Source: Hymenobacter gelipurpurascens
GTDB lineage: Bacteria; Bacteroidota; Bacteroidia; Cytophagales; Hymenobacteraceae
Assembly (NCBI RefSeq): GCF_900187375.1
Contig: NZ_FYEW01000001.1
Span: forward strand, 2,294,001-2,358,000
Length of the DNA stretch: 64,000 bases
Direction: 5' to 3'
Part shown: piece by piece, positions 16,698 through 24,440 of the stretch
Position numbering within the stretch: position 1 is the first letter of the stretch
How the letters are laid out: each line of letters begins with the position of its first letter
Program-made: the position numbers and the translations under genes
The notes under the pieces: generated by a model
What the model saw: only the letters and a program-made list of their open reading frames with translations
The model's database searches: none
What the model was told of the DNA's origin: nothing

Positions 16698-17843
16698 ATG
16701 AATATCGGCATTGTCTGTTACCCTACTTTCGGCGGCTCCGGCGTCGTGGCCACCGAACTAGGTAAAGCTTTGGCCCTTAAAGGCCACCGCGTCCACTTCA
16801 TCACGTACAGCCAGCCGGTTCGCCTGGATTTCTTCAACGAGAACCTGTTCTACCACGAGGTCTATATTCCGCCATATCCGCTGTTCCAGTTTCCGCCTTA
16901 TGAGCTAGCGCTGGCCAGCAAAATGGTAGACATTGTGCAGAACGAGAAGCTCGATGTATTGCACGTGCATTACGCCATTCCGCACGCTTCGGCGGCCTAT
17001 ATGGCCAAACAGATTCTCCTGACCAAAGGCATCCGCATTCCCGTTATCACCACGTTGCACGGCACCGATATCACGCTGGTGGGCAAAGACGCCAGCTATG
17101 AGCCCGTCGTGACGTTCAGCATTAACCAGTCAGATGGCGTGACGGCGGTTTCGGCGGATCTGCGCCGCGAGACCTACGAATACTTCGCTATTGAGAAGGA
17201 CATTGAAGTGATTCCCAACTTCATCAACCTGGAGCGCTTCAAGAAGCAGAACAAAGGCCACTTTAAGGCGGCCATTGCGCCCGATGGTGAAAAGCTGCTG
17301 GTGCATACCAGTAACTTCCGCTCGGTGAAGCGCGTGGAGGATGTGGTGCACATTTTCGATGGTGTACGCAAGCAGACACCCGCTAAACTCCTACTGGTAG
17401 GCGACGGACCCGACCGGCCGCGCATCGAGAAAATCTGCCGCGACCTAGGCCTATTGAGCAACGACGTACGTTTCCTAGGGAAGCTGGAAGCCGTAGAGGA
17501 AGTGCTCAGCATTGCTGACTTATTCCTGATGCCTTCGGAAAAGGAAAGCTTTGGCCTGGCCGCGCTGGAAGCTATGTCGTGCGAGGTGCCGGTTATCAGC
17601 ACGAATGCGGGCGGTATTCCGGAGCTGAACGTGCACGGCGTAACAGGCATGGTTAGCAACGTAGGCGACGTGGCCGACATGGTCAAAAATGCGCTCTATG
17701 TGCTCGACGACGAGAATCTGCCGCGATTCAAGGAAGCTGCCCGCGCCCGCGCCGAAGAATTCGCCGTCGACAACATCGTTCCACTCTACGAAGCCTGCTA
17801 CCAGCGCGCCATTGCGGCCCAGCTGGCTGCCATACAGGCCTAG
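16698..17843 (+). CDS. bshA: N-acetyl-alpha-D-glucosaminyl L-malate synthase BshA
   Basis: BshA makes the first intermediate of bacillithiol, joining UDP-GlcNAc and L-malate. It is a GT4 glycosyltransferase. I chose the ATG at 16698 because MNIGIVCYPTFGGSGVVATE is the family's N-terminus. An in-frame start at 16626 would read through the inverted repeat. The protein (381 residues) shows TLHGTDITLVGKD near residue 120, LVGDGPDRPRIE near 235 and the GT-B donor-site block MPSEKESFGLAALEAMSCEVPVI near 280. Its presence implies bacillithiol as the low-molecular-weight thiol. Confidence 0.95.
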   Translation: MNIGIVCYPTFGGSGVVATELGKALALKGHRVHFITYSQPVRLDFFNENLFYHEVYIPPYPLFQFPPYELALASKMVDIVQNEKLDVLHVHYAIPHASAAYMAKQILLTKGIRIPVITTLHGTDITLVGKDASYEPVVTFSINQSDGVTAVSADLRRETYEYFAIEKDIEVIPNFINLERFKKQNKGHFKAAIAPDGEKLLVHTSNFRSVKRVEDVVHIFDGVRKQTPAKLLLVGDGPDRPRIEKICRDLGLLSNDVRFLGKLEAVEEVLSIADLFLMPSEKESFGLAALEAMSCEVPVISTNAGGIPELNVHGVTGMVSNVGDVADMVKNALYVLDDENLPRFKEAARARAEEFAVDNIVPLYEACYQRAIAAQLAAIQA

Positions 17844-17862
17844 CACCTTCAGCAAGAAGCTG

Positions 17863-17981
17863 CATAAAAGCACCTCCTCCTGAGCGCAGCGAAGGATCTT
17901 GTCACGTTAGCACGAGGCGCTAGGCCAGTCGTTCCAGCGTGACAAGATCCTTCGCTCCGCTCAGGAGGACGTGCTTTTATG
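17863..17981. repeat. Palindromic element, family A, copy 3
   Basis: CATAAAAGCACCTCCTCCTG on the left pairs with its complement ending GTGCTTTTATG on the right. The inner arms GCGAAGGATCTTGTCACG and CGTGACAAGATCCTTCGC are exact complements. The centre ACGAGGCGCTAGGCCAGTCG matches copies 1 and 2. The arm has CTCCTCCTGAG where copies 1 and 2 have GTCATCCTGAG, with the change matched on the other side (a compensatory change). Confidence 0.92.
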
Positions 17982-18013
17982 ATCAAACGATACCCTAGGC
18001 CACTCTCCTGCCT

Positions 18014-18784
18014 CTATAGCTCCCGCACCCAGATGTTGCGGAAGCTAAGCGGCTCGCTCTTGTCGCCGTGCGATTGTAGCTTGATGGGTGACGGGCCGTG
18101 CGACTTATAGCTGGGCGGCCCAATGTACACCGTAGCGCCGGCCAGCTCCACGTTGTTCTGGACTACCACCCCATTGAACCACACCGTCACGCGGGCGGGC
18201 GTGAGCAGGGTACCGTCGGGCTTGAAGGTGGGCGCCGTCCAGAGCACGTCGTAGCTCTGCCATTCGCCGGGCTTGCGGGTGGGGTTGGCCAGCGGGATGC
18301 GCTGCTTATAGATGCTACCGGCCATACCATTCACGTAGGTTTTGTTCTGGTACGAGTCTAGAATCTGCAGCTCGTAGCCTAGGTCGCCTTTCCCCAACGA
18401 GGCCAGAAAAACGCCGCTATTGCCGCGCGCCTGCCCCGTACCGGAAATGTTGGCCGGCACGCGCCACTCTAGGTGCAGCTGGTAGTTGGTGAAGCTTTGC
18501 TTGGTTTCAATGTTGCCGGTGGCTTTGTCCACGGTAAATGCCCCGCTTGCTACCTTCCATTTGGCCGGCACATTGCGGTCATCCGCCGATACCCACTGGC
18601 TTAGATCTTTGCCATTAAAAAGCACCACGGCATCGGAAGGTGGCGGCAGGAAATTGGGGGTGGCCACCACGGCTTTGGGCACGGGCTCCCACACTTCCGT
18701 ATCCTCGGGTTTGCCCGCCGGCTGGGTTTGGGCCTGACAGCCAATGCTCATGAGTAAGGCGACTACAAGTACGAACTGCTTCAT
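18014..18784 (-). CDS. DUF1080 family lipoprotein (3-keto-glycoside hydrolase/lyase family)
   Basis: This is a 256-residue predicted lipoprotein (MKQFVLVVALLMSIGCQAQ, lipidation Cys 16). DUF1080 proteins have a jelly-roll fold like GH16 and have been linked to cleavage or hydration of 3-keto-sugars. Typical blocks are visible: VVLFNGKDLSQWVS, TKQSFTNYQLHLEWRVP, GNSGVFLAS, YELQILDS and GPSPIKLQSHGD near the end. I chose the start at 18784 because it opens the signal. It is the last gene of the nine-gene operon 27094-18014, which supports a role after oxidation of the sugar. The exact reaction is inferred. Confidence 0.88.
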   Translation of the reverse strand: MKQFVLVVALLMSIGCQAQTQPAGKPEDTEVWEPVPKAVVATPNFLPPPSDAVVLFNGKDLSQWVSADDRNVPAKWKVASGAFTVDKATGNIETKQSFTNYQLHLEWRVPANISGTGQARGNSGVFLASLGKGDLGYELQILDSYQNKTYVNGMAGSIYKQRIPLANPTRKPGEWQSYDVLWTAPTFKPDGTLLTPARVTVWFNGVVVQNNVELAGATVYIGPPSYKSHGPSPIKLQSHGDKSEPLSFRNIWVREL

Positions 18785-18839
18785 GCGACCTGGGTTGATA
18801 GATGCGTACAACGGACTGGTATGGTCAATTCCTGATTTT

Positions 18840-19727
18840 TCATACGTCACACAACTGAACCGCCTGCCGCAACGAGGCCAGCTTGTCGGGTTTGGTGGGC
18901 ATGAATTCCTGCGCTACGTAGCCTTTGAAACCGGTAGCCAGAATAGCGCGCATAATGGCCGGATAGTTCAGCTCCTGGGTTTCGTCTAGCTCATGGCGGC
19001 CCGGCACGCCAGCCGTGTGGTAGTGAGCAATGTAGTTATGGTGCTCGGTAAGGGTCCGGATAACGTCGCCCTCATTGATCTGCATGTGGTAGATATCGTA
19101 GAGCAGCTTGAAATGCTCAGAACCTAGCTTCTTCGCCAGCGCCACGCCCCAGGCGGTATGGTCACACTGGTAGTCTTTGTGGTCGATTTTGCTGTTGAGT
19201 AGCTCCATCACCAGCACCACCTTGTGCTTTTCAGCCAGCTTGAGGAGTGGCTGCAGGCCTTTGGCGCAGTTCTCTAGGCCAGTAGCATCCGACATGCCCC
19301 GCCGGCTCCCGCTGAAACAGATGAGGTTGGTGTAGCCCGCTTCCGCCACGCGCGGAATCATGGCAGCGTACTGCTTTTGCAGCTGGGCGTGGTAGCGCGG
19401 GTCGTTGAAGCCGTCGGTCAGGTTGATTTCGGCGCCGTTGCACATGGGCGAGTCGAGACCGTATTTCTTCAGCGTAGGCCAGTCGGCGGGTCCCACCAGA
19501 TCAATACCTCGGATGCCCATTTCCTTGGCGGCGATGCACAACTGCTCTACCGACAAATCGGAAAAGCACCACCGGCACACCGACTGCTTGATGTTGTTTT
19601 TCAACCCCGTTTGCTTCTCGGTTTGCTTTTCATCGGGAGTGCACGCGCCGGCTACCCCCAGCGCCCCCACGGCAGCGGTGCTGGTGAGCAAGCCCTTCAG
19701 CGCGGCACGGCGGTTCCAGACAGCCAT
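18840..19727 (-). CDS. TIM-barrel isomerase-like protein, hydroxypyruvate isomerase type, exported
   Basis: This 295-residue protein has an N-terminal NRRAALKGLLTSTAAVGALG stretch with twin arginines, followed by GVAGAC (possible lipobox). It is thus probably a Tat-exported, periplasm-facing lipoprotein. The barrel carries the metal-ligand motifs of the xylose-isomerase-like superfamily: VVLVMELLNSK (Glu), KLLYDIYHMQ (Asp/His), IAHYHTAGVPGRHELDE (His, Glu) and GYVAQEFMP (Glu). Hydroxypyruvate isomerases share HTAGxPGRHE, but export and context suggest a keto-sugar substrate instead. It is two bases from the MFS gene upstream, clearly in one transcript. Confidence 0.87.
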   Translation of the reverse strand: MAVWNRRAALKGLLTSTAAVGALGVAGACTPDEKQTEKQTGLKNNIKQSVCRWCFSDLSVEQLCIAAKEMGIRGIDLVGPADWPTLKKYGLDSPMCNGAEINLTDGFNDPRYHAQLQKQYAAMIPRVAEAGYTNLICFSGSRRGMSDATGLENCAKGLQPLLKLAEKHKVVLVMELLNSKIDHKDYQCDHTAWGVALAKKLGSEHFKLLYDIYHMQINEGDVIRTLTEHHNYIAHYHTAGVPGRHELDETQELNYPAIMRAILATGFKGYVAQEFMPTKPDKLASLRQAVQLCDV

Positions 19728-19729
19728 AG

Positions 19730-20983
19730 CTAGTTGGCCTGAGCCATGGAAGGCGCCGCTCCGTAGGCCACTGTATCGGAAGCTGGAGCGGTTTTTCGCT
19801 CTTTAAACAGCAGCAGAAACAGCAGCAGCACCACTACCGCAATACCCGCCGGAATCAGCCAGATCATGCGCCAGTCGTGTGTGCCTTCTGGAGTTTGGTA
19901 GGCATCAAAGATGCGACCCGAGAGCAGTGTCCCGATGAGCATGCCTACGCCATACGTAGCCAGTGTGATGAAACCCTGCGCCGAGCTTTTGAACCGCTCG
20001 CCGGCCAGGTTATCGGTGTAAATCTGACCCGTTACGAAGAAGAAATCGTAGCAGATACCATGCAGCACAATGCCCGCAATCAGCATCCAGTAGTTGCTTT
20101 CGCCATTGCCGTAGGCAAATAACACGTAGCGCAGTACCCACGCCAGCATCCCGATAGCCAGCATCTTCTTCACGCCCAACCGGCTAAACAGCACCGGAAT
20201 CAGGAGCATAAACAGCACCTCCGACACCTGGCCTAGGCTCTGTACGCCGGCGGCCTTTTTCATGCCTACCTCATTCAGAAATGGGTTCGTGAAGCCGTAG
20301 TAGAAAGCCAGCGGAATACAGATGGCAATAGACGCCAGAAAGAAGATCAAATACGAGCGGTTCTTCAAAAGCCCGATGGCATCGAGGCCCAGCATATCAC
20401 CCAGGGAGCTTGACTGACCAGATTTTACGGGTGGCGTAGCCGGTAGCGTAAAGCTGAACAGGCCTAGCAGCGCCGAAGCACCGGCTGCCATCAGAAAAGT
20501 AGCTTGCAGGCTACCGCTCTGCTCCCAGTTCAGCCAGCCAATGGTGAGGCCCGCCACAATCCAGCCCAGCGTGCCCAGCACCCGAATGGTAGCAAATTCT
20601 TTCTGTGGGTCCTGCATCTGCCGAAACGCAATGGAATTCACCAACGCCAGCGTGGGCATATACAGCACCATATAGGTCAGGATATTCGGGTAAAAGCTAC
20701 CGAAGTCCGGCGACTGGGAGGCGCGCCACAACAGCGCCGCGCCCGCTAGGTGCAGCACGCCCAGAATCTTCTGCGCTGAGAAAAACCGGTCGGCAATTAG
20801 GCCAATGATGAATGGCGCCACAATGGCCCCGATGGACTGCGTCAGGAACGCTACGCCTACCTGCGTGCCTGTAGCGCTCAGGTTACGCAGCAGATATGTA
20901 CCCAACGTCACGAACCACGCGCCCCAGATGAAAAACTCCAGGAACATCATAATGGACAGCTTAATCCGGGTGGTGGCGGTCAT
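19730..20983 (-). CDS. MFS permease of the nucleoside/sugar (NupG-like) family
   Basis: This is a 417-residue inner-membrane transporter with about 12 hydrophobic helices. It begins IKLSIMMFLEFFIWGAWFVT, the hallmark of the nucleoside:H+ symporter family, and has LIADRFFSAQKILG as the loop 2-3 motif. The C-terminal tail is short and polar. In Bacteroidota such NupG-like genes often stand next to DUF1080, TIM-barrel and oxidoreductase genes. A role in taking an oxidised sugar or its product into the cytoplasm is therefore more likely than nucleoside import. The substrate is inferred only. Confidence 0.87.
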   Translation of the reverse strand: MTATTRIKLSIMMFLEFFIWGAWFVTLGTYLLRNLSATGTQVGVAFLTQSIGAIVAPFIIGLIADRFFSAQKILGVLHLAGAALLWRASQSPDFGSFYPNILTYMVLYMPTLALVNSIAFRQMQDPQKEFATIRVLGTLGWIVAGLTIGWLNWEQSGSLQATFLMAAGASALLGLFSFTLPATPPVKSGQSSSLGDMLGLDAIGLLKNRSYLIFFLASIAICIPLAFYYGFTNPFLNEVGMKKAAGVQSLGQVSEVLFMLLIPVLFSRLGVKKMLAIGMLAWVLRYVLFAYGNGESNYWMLIAGIVLHGICYDFFFVTGQIYTDNLAGERFKSSAQGFITLATYGVGMLIGTLLSGRIFDAYQTPEGTHDWRMIWLIPAGIAVVVLLLFLLLFKERKTAPASDTVAYGAAPSMAQAN

Positions 20984-21035
20984 GGGCAGCGGGAATTATG
21001 GGTAGGTAGATAGCGGGAAGAAAGGGGCAATTGGC

Positions 21036-21503
21036 CTACTTCAGGCTGAGAATGTAGCGGGTCATCTCCTGGGCGTCGGCTTCGGAGATGTTGGGGTGAG
21101 GCGTCATGGCGATGTCGCCCCAGTTGCCTTTGCCGCCGCTAATGATTTTGCCCGCCAGCATTTTGACGTTGGCATCGGTGGCGGGGTATTTCAGCGCCAC
21201 ATCGTGGTAGGCAGGGCCCAGCAGCTTCTCGTTTTCGCGGTGGCAGCTGGCGCAGTCGGCACCTTCCATCAGCTTGGCGCCCGTGGCTACGGCTCCGCCT
21301 GTCGGGGCCGTTCCGATTTTGGTGACGTTGGTATCTACCTGAGGCTGACGCGCTACAGCCGTTACGTTGGCACCCGTGGTGCTGTCGTTGGCCAGGTTAT
21401 AGTCGGGCTCCGCCAGGGTGTATTTCTCCTGGGTCTTGGGTTTATCCGGATTGCAGGCGGCCAGGCCAGTGCAAAGGCTGAGTAGCAGAAATACTTTTTT
21501 CAT
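21036..21503 (-). CDS. Cytochrome c lipoprotein (class I, single haem)
   Basis: This is a 155-residue lipoprotein (LAAC lipobox, Cys17) with a 60-residue polar linker and then a c-type domain. CASCH at residues 84-88 binds one haem, and Met133 in DIAMTPHP is the likely sixth ligand. The C-terminal helix (MTRYILSLK) is typical of cytochrome c551/c552. It lies in the same operon as the GMC oxidase and its small subunit. In gluconate-dehydrogenase-type enzymes these pass electrons to a cytochrome c, so this is the likely electron acceptor. Confidence 0.92.
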   Translation of the reverse strand: MKKVFLLLSLCTGLAACNPDKPKTQEKYTLAEPDYNLANDSTTGANVTAVARQPQVDTNVTKIGTAPTGGAVATGAKLMEGADCASCHRENEKLLGPAYHDVALKYPATDANVKMLAGKIISGGKGNWGDIAMTPHPNISEADAQEMTRYILSLK

Positions 21504-21520
21504 AGCACAGAAAGAGTAAG

Positions 21521-22573
21521 CTAGAGGCCTAGCAGCGTTTTATTGAAGGTTTCATCAGTTCCCGAGGCGGCGAAATCGTCGAAGGCTTTGTCGGTTACCC
21601 GAATGATATGGTCGCGGATGAAGGCCGCGCCTTCGCGGGCGCCATCTTCGGGGTGTTTGAGGGCGCATTCCCACTCCAATACGGCCCAGCCGGGAAAATC
21701 GTATTGGGCCATCTTGCTGAAAATGGCCTTGAAATCTACCTGTCCATCGCCGAGAGAGCGGAACCGGCCGGCGCGGTCCACCCAGCTTTGGTACCCGCCA
21801 TACACGCCCTGCCGCCCCGTGGGGTTGAACTCAGCATCCTTGACGTGAAACATCCTGATGCGCTCATGATAGATATCAATGTACTCCAGATAATCGAGGC
21901 ATTGCAGTACGAAATGTGAGGGGTCGTAGAGCAGGCAGGCGCGGGCGTGGTGGCCTACCTTATCCAAGAACATTTCGTAGCTGATGCCATCGTGCAGGTC
22001 TTCGCCCGCATGCACTTCGTAGCAAACATCCACGCCGCATTCGTCAAACGTGTTCAGGATGGGCAGCCAGCGCTTGGCTAACTCCGTGAAGCCTGTTTCC
22101 ACCAAGCCAGCCGGGCGCTGGGGCCACGGGTACACCATCGGCCACAGCAGGGCACCGCTGAAGGTGGCGTGAGCGGTCAGGCCGAGGTTTTGGGAGGCTT
22201 TGGCGGCATACTTGAGCTGCTGCACGGCCCACTCCTGCCGCGCCTTGGGGTTGTTGCGCACAGCTGCGGGAGCAAAGCCATCAAACAGCTGGTCGTACAC
22301 CGGGTTCACGGCCACCAGCTGGCCCTGCAGGTGCGTAGAGAGCTCCGTGATTTCCAGACCAGCGGCCTGCACTTTGCCTTTCAACTCATCGGCGTAGGTT
22401 TTGCTTTCGGCGGCTTTTTGCAGATCTATGAAGCGGCTATCTAGCGTGGGCAGCTGCACGCCTTTGAAGCCCAGGCCACTTGCCCACTGGCAAATAGCCT
22501 CCAGGCTGTTGAATGGCGGCGTATCACTGATAAACTGCGCTAGGAAAATAGCAGGGCCTTTTATAGTCTTCAT
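21521..22573 (-). CDS. TIM-barrel sugar isomerase/epimerase-like protein (cytoplasmic)
   Basis: This 350-residue protein has no signal peptide. It starts MKTIKGPAIFLAQFISDTPP and shows the metal-site motifs of the AP-endonuclease-2 superfamily: VDVCYEVHAGEDLHDG (Glu), CLLYDPSHF (Asp/His), RIRMFHVKDAEF (His/Asp) and GWAVLEWECALKHPEDG (Glu). It lies six bases from the Gfo/Idh gene upstream, so the two are translated together. Close relatives are annotated only as sugar phosphate isomerase/epimerase. The cytosolic location separates it from the other two barrel proteins of the operon. Confidence 0.88.
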   Translation of the reverse strand: MKTIKGPAIFLAQFISDTPPFNSLEAICQWASGLGFKGVQLPTLDSRFIDLQKAAESKTYADELKGKVQAAGLEITELSTHLQGQLVAVNPVYDQLFDGFAPAAVRNNPKARQEWAVQQLKYAAKASQNLGLTAHATFSGALLWPMVYPWPQRPAGLVETGFTELAKRWLPILNTFDECGVDVCYEVHAGEDLHDGISYEMFLDKVGHHARACLLYDPSHFVLQCLDYLEYIDIYHERIRMFHVKDAEFNPTGRQGVYGGYQSWVDRAGRFRSLGDGQVDFKAIFSKMAQYDFPGWAVLEWECALKHPEDGAREGAAFIRDHIIRVTDKAFDDFAASGTDETFNKTLLGL

Positions 22574-22579
22574 GCGCGG

Positions 22580-23728
22580 CTATACGGTGAAATCGGTCCA
22601 CTTCCTATCGGAGCGGCCCGAGGCAATTACGTTTTCAATAAAGGCCATGCCGCGCACCCCGTCGGCAATGCCGGGGTAGTCGAGGGCTTCCGGCGAGGCG
22701 GTTTCGCCCGCTAGCTCCGCTTGCAGCGTTAGGGCAAAGTTGCGGTAGAGGTTGGCGAAGGCTTCCAGGTAGCCTTCGGGGTGGCCAGCGGGGGTGCGGG
22801 TGTTGTGGCGTGCAAAGGAGCCAACGTAGCCCGTGCCCGCCCGTCGGATTTCAGTAGGCCTATCCAGCCACTTTACCTGCAGCGTATTGGCGTCGGCCTG
22901 CTGCCACTCTAGGCCACCTTTCTCGCCGTAGATGCGCAGACGCAGGTTGTTCTCCTCCCCGGCGGCTACCTGGGTGGCCGTAAGCACGCCACTGGCGCCA
23001 CCCGACAGGCGCAGCAACACGGCCCCGTCATCATCGAGCTTGCGGCCGGGCACTACTGTATTGATATCGGCGCAGAGCTGCGTAACGGCTAGGCCACTCA
23101 CGTACTCCAGCAGATTGAACGCGTGCGTACCAATGTCGCCCATAGCACCGGCTAGGCCACTCTTTGTGGGGTCGGTGCGCCAAGCGGCCTGCTTGTTTGC
23201 AGTACCTTCTTCAAAGGCGCTTAGCCAACCCTGCGGATACTCCACGTACACTTTGCGGATCGTACCTAACTCACCAGAGGCCACCAGTTGGCGAGCTTCT
23301 TTTACCATGGGGTAGCCGGTGTAGGTGTGCGTCAGGCAGAAATGACAGCTGCTGGCCTCTACCACGGCTTGCAGCTCCTTGGCTTCGGCCAGCGAAAAGG
23401 TCATTGGCTTATCCAGAATTACATGGAAGCCATTTTCCAGGGCCAGCTTAGCGGGCGCAAAGTGCAGGTGGTTGGGCGTCACGATGGACACTACCTGCAC
23501 CCTCTCCGACTCTGGCAGCTGCTTCTCGCGCTCAATCAATTCCTGATAGGAGCCATATACCCTCTCCGCCGACAGGCCTAGGAGCTGACCGCTGGCCTTG
23601 GAGGTTCCGGGGTTGCTGCTGAAGGCGCCGGCCACCAGGTCATACTGTCCATCGAGGGCCGCCGCCAACCGGTGCACCCCCCCAATGAAAGCGCCCTGAC
23701 CGCCGCCAATCATGCCCAATCGTATCAT
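22580..23728 (-). CDS. Gfo/Idh/MocA family NAD(P)-dependent oxidoreductase
   Basis: This is a 382-residue cytosolic dehydrogenase. The Rossmann start is MIRLGMIGGGQGAFIGGVHR. VSIVTPNHLHFAPAKLALENG (around residue 78) and VILDKPMTFSLAEAKEL with the catalytic EKP-type Lys (here DKP) follow. A C-terminal domain has GDIGTHAFNLLEYVSG with the conserved His. The family oxidises or reduces sugar hydroxyls, including C3. Together with the adjacent TIM barrel this suggests NAD-linked handling of a keto-sugar inside the cell. Specificity cannot be read from the sequence. Confidence 0.92.
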   Translation of the reverse strand: MIRLGMIGGGQGAFIGGVHRLAAALDGQYDLVAGAFSSNPGTSKASGQLLGLSAERVYGSYQELIEREKQLPESERVQVVSIVTPNHLHFAPAKLALENGFHVILDKPMTFSLAEAKELQAVVEASSCHFCLTHTYTGYPMVKEARQLVASGELGTIRKVYVEYPQGWLSAFEEGTANKQAAWRTDPTKSGLAGAMGDIGTHAFNLLEYVSGLAVTQLCADINTVVPGRKLDDDGAVLLRLSGGASGVLTATQVAAGEENNLRLRIYGEKGGLEWQQADANTLQVKWLDRPTEIRRAGTGYVGSFARHNTRTPAGHPEGYLEAFANLYRNFALTLQAELAGETASPEALDYPGIADGVRGMAFIENVIASGRSDRKWTDFTV

Positions 23729-23730
23729 TC

Positions 23731-23823
23731 AGTTATCAGTTGTGAGTTGCCGGTTATGAGTTGCTAGTTGCGGGTTGACGGTTGCAAGTAAGAACGGCAC
23801 TGGCAACCCGCAACTGATAACTC
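23731..23823. repeat. Inverted repeat (AGTTATCAGTTG arms) after the GMC small-subunit gene
   Basis: CAGTTATCAGTTG with GAGTTGCCGGTT on the left pairs with GGCAACCCGCAACTGATAACTC on the right. The interior is full of GTTGC/GTTGA repeats. It abuts the stop of the small-subunit gene and resembles the repeat near 26140-26205 at the other end of the GMC pair. Confidence 0.7.
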
Positions 23824-24435
23824 TTAAGTCGTAGCCCAGGCCCGGTCGCCTTTTTTGTACGGTACGCACCCCTCGTATTTGCCCGGAACGGGCGAGTAGC
23901 GCAGGGCCTTCGTGCTCCCGACTTCGGAGGTAAAGTAGCCCAGAAGCGTCAATTCTTTCATCATCCGGAAATAATGATTGGGCGCTTCCAGGGTTTTGGT
24001 GCTGGTATACTTCTTTTGCTCCGCATCGAGGGCCGTCAGCAGGGCCGTGCGTTGGGCGGCGTCAAGAGCCATGAAGCCTTTGCCATTTGCCTTCTTGCTG
24101 GCTTCCTCCAGTTGCGTCAGGCCCTTCAGGAACACCTGTTGATCGGCGGGCTTGTAGCAGTCGCGCACCATTACGGCCATGAAACCGCCTACGTCGGCGG
24201 CTTTGGCGCCGGGCGTTTTGGTGGTTGGCAGAATGGTATCGCCGACTTCATTGAGGTAGGCCACTTGCTCCTGGTTCAGGAAGGGTTTTTCCTGCTTGGG
24301 GGTGGTCTTGGCCTGCTTTTCTTCTTTCTCCTGCGTGGGCGAGGAGCAGCTCGTCAGGAAATAATCGCCCCCGATGATGGCGCCGCCCATAATCAGGGCT
24401 ACTCTTGCTACTGCGTCTCTTCTGTTCATGGCCAT
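23824..24435 (-). CDS. Gluconate 2-dehydrogenase subunit 3 family protein (GMC partner)
   Basis: This is the small subunit of a membrane-associated GMC-type sugar dehydrogenase, 203 residues. The N-terminus is MNRRDAVARVALIMGGAIIG (twin Arg; start at 24435 or the second Met at 24429), followed by YFLTSC, a possible lipobox. A Lys/Glu/Gln-rich linker comes next. Then comes the family core YLNEVGDTILPTTKTPGAKAADVGGF (around residue 60) with MVRDCY. The GMC subunit has no export signal of its own, so this subunit probably carries it out of the cell by a hitch-hiker Tat mechanism. It lies 5 bases from the GMC gene. Confidence 0.9.
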   Translation of the reverse strand: MAMNRRDAVARVALIMGGAIIGGDYFLTSCSSPTQEKEEKQAKTTPKQEKPFLNQEQVAYLNEVGDTILPTTKTPGAKAADVGGFMAVMVRDCYKPADQQVFLKGLTQLEEASKKANGKGFMALDAAQRTALLTALDAEQKKYTSTKTLEAPNHYFRMMKELTLLGYFTSEVGSTKALRYSPVPGKYEGCVPYKKGDRAWATT

Positions 24436-24440
24436 AGGAG

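Noticed and set aside
2422..17981. Repeats as a CRISPR array
   Set aside because: The copies are single, far apart and internally palindromic, with no spacers of even size and no cas genes.
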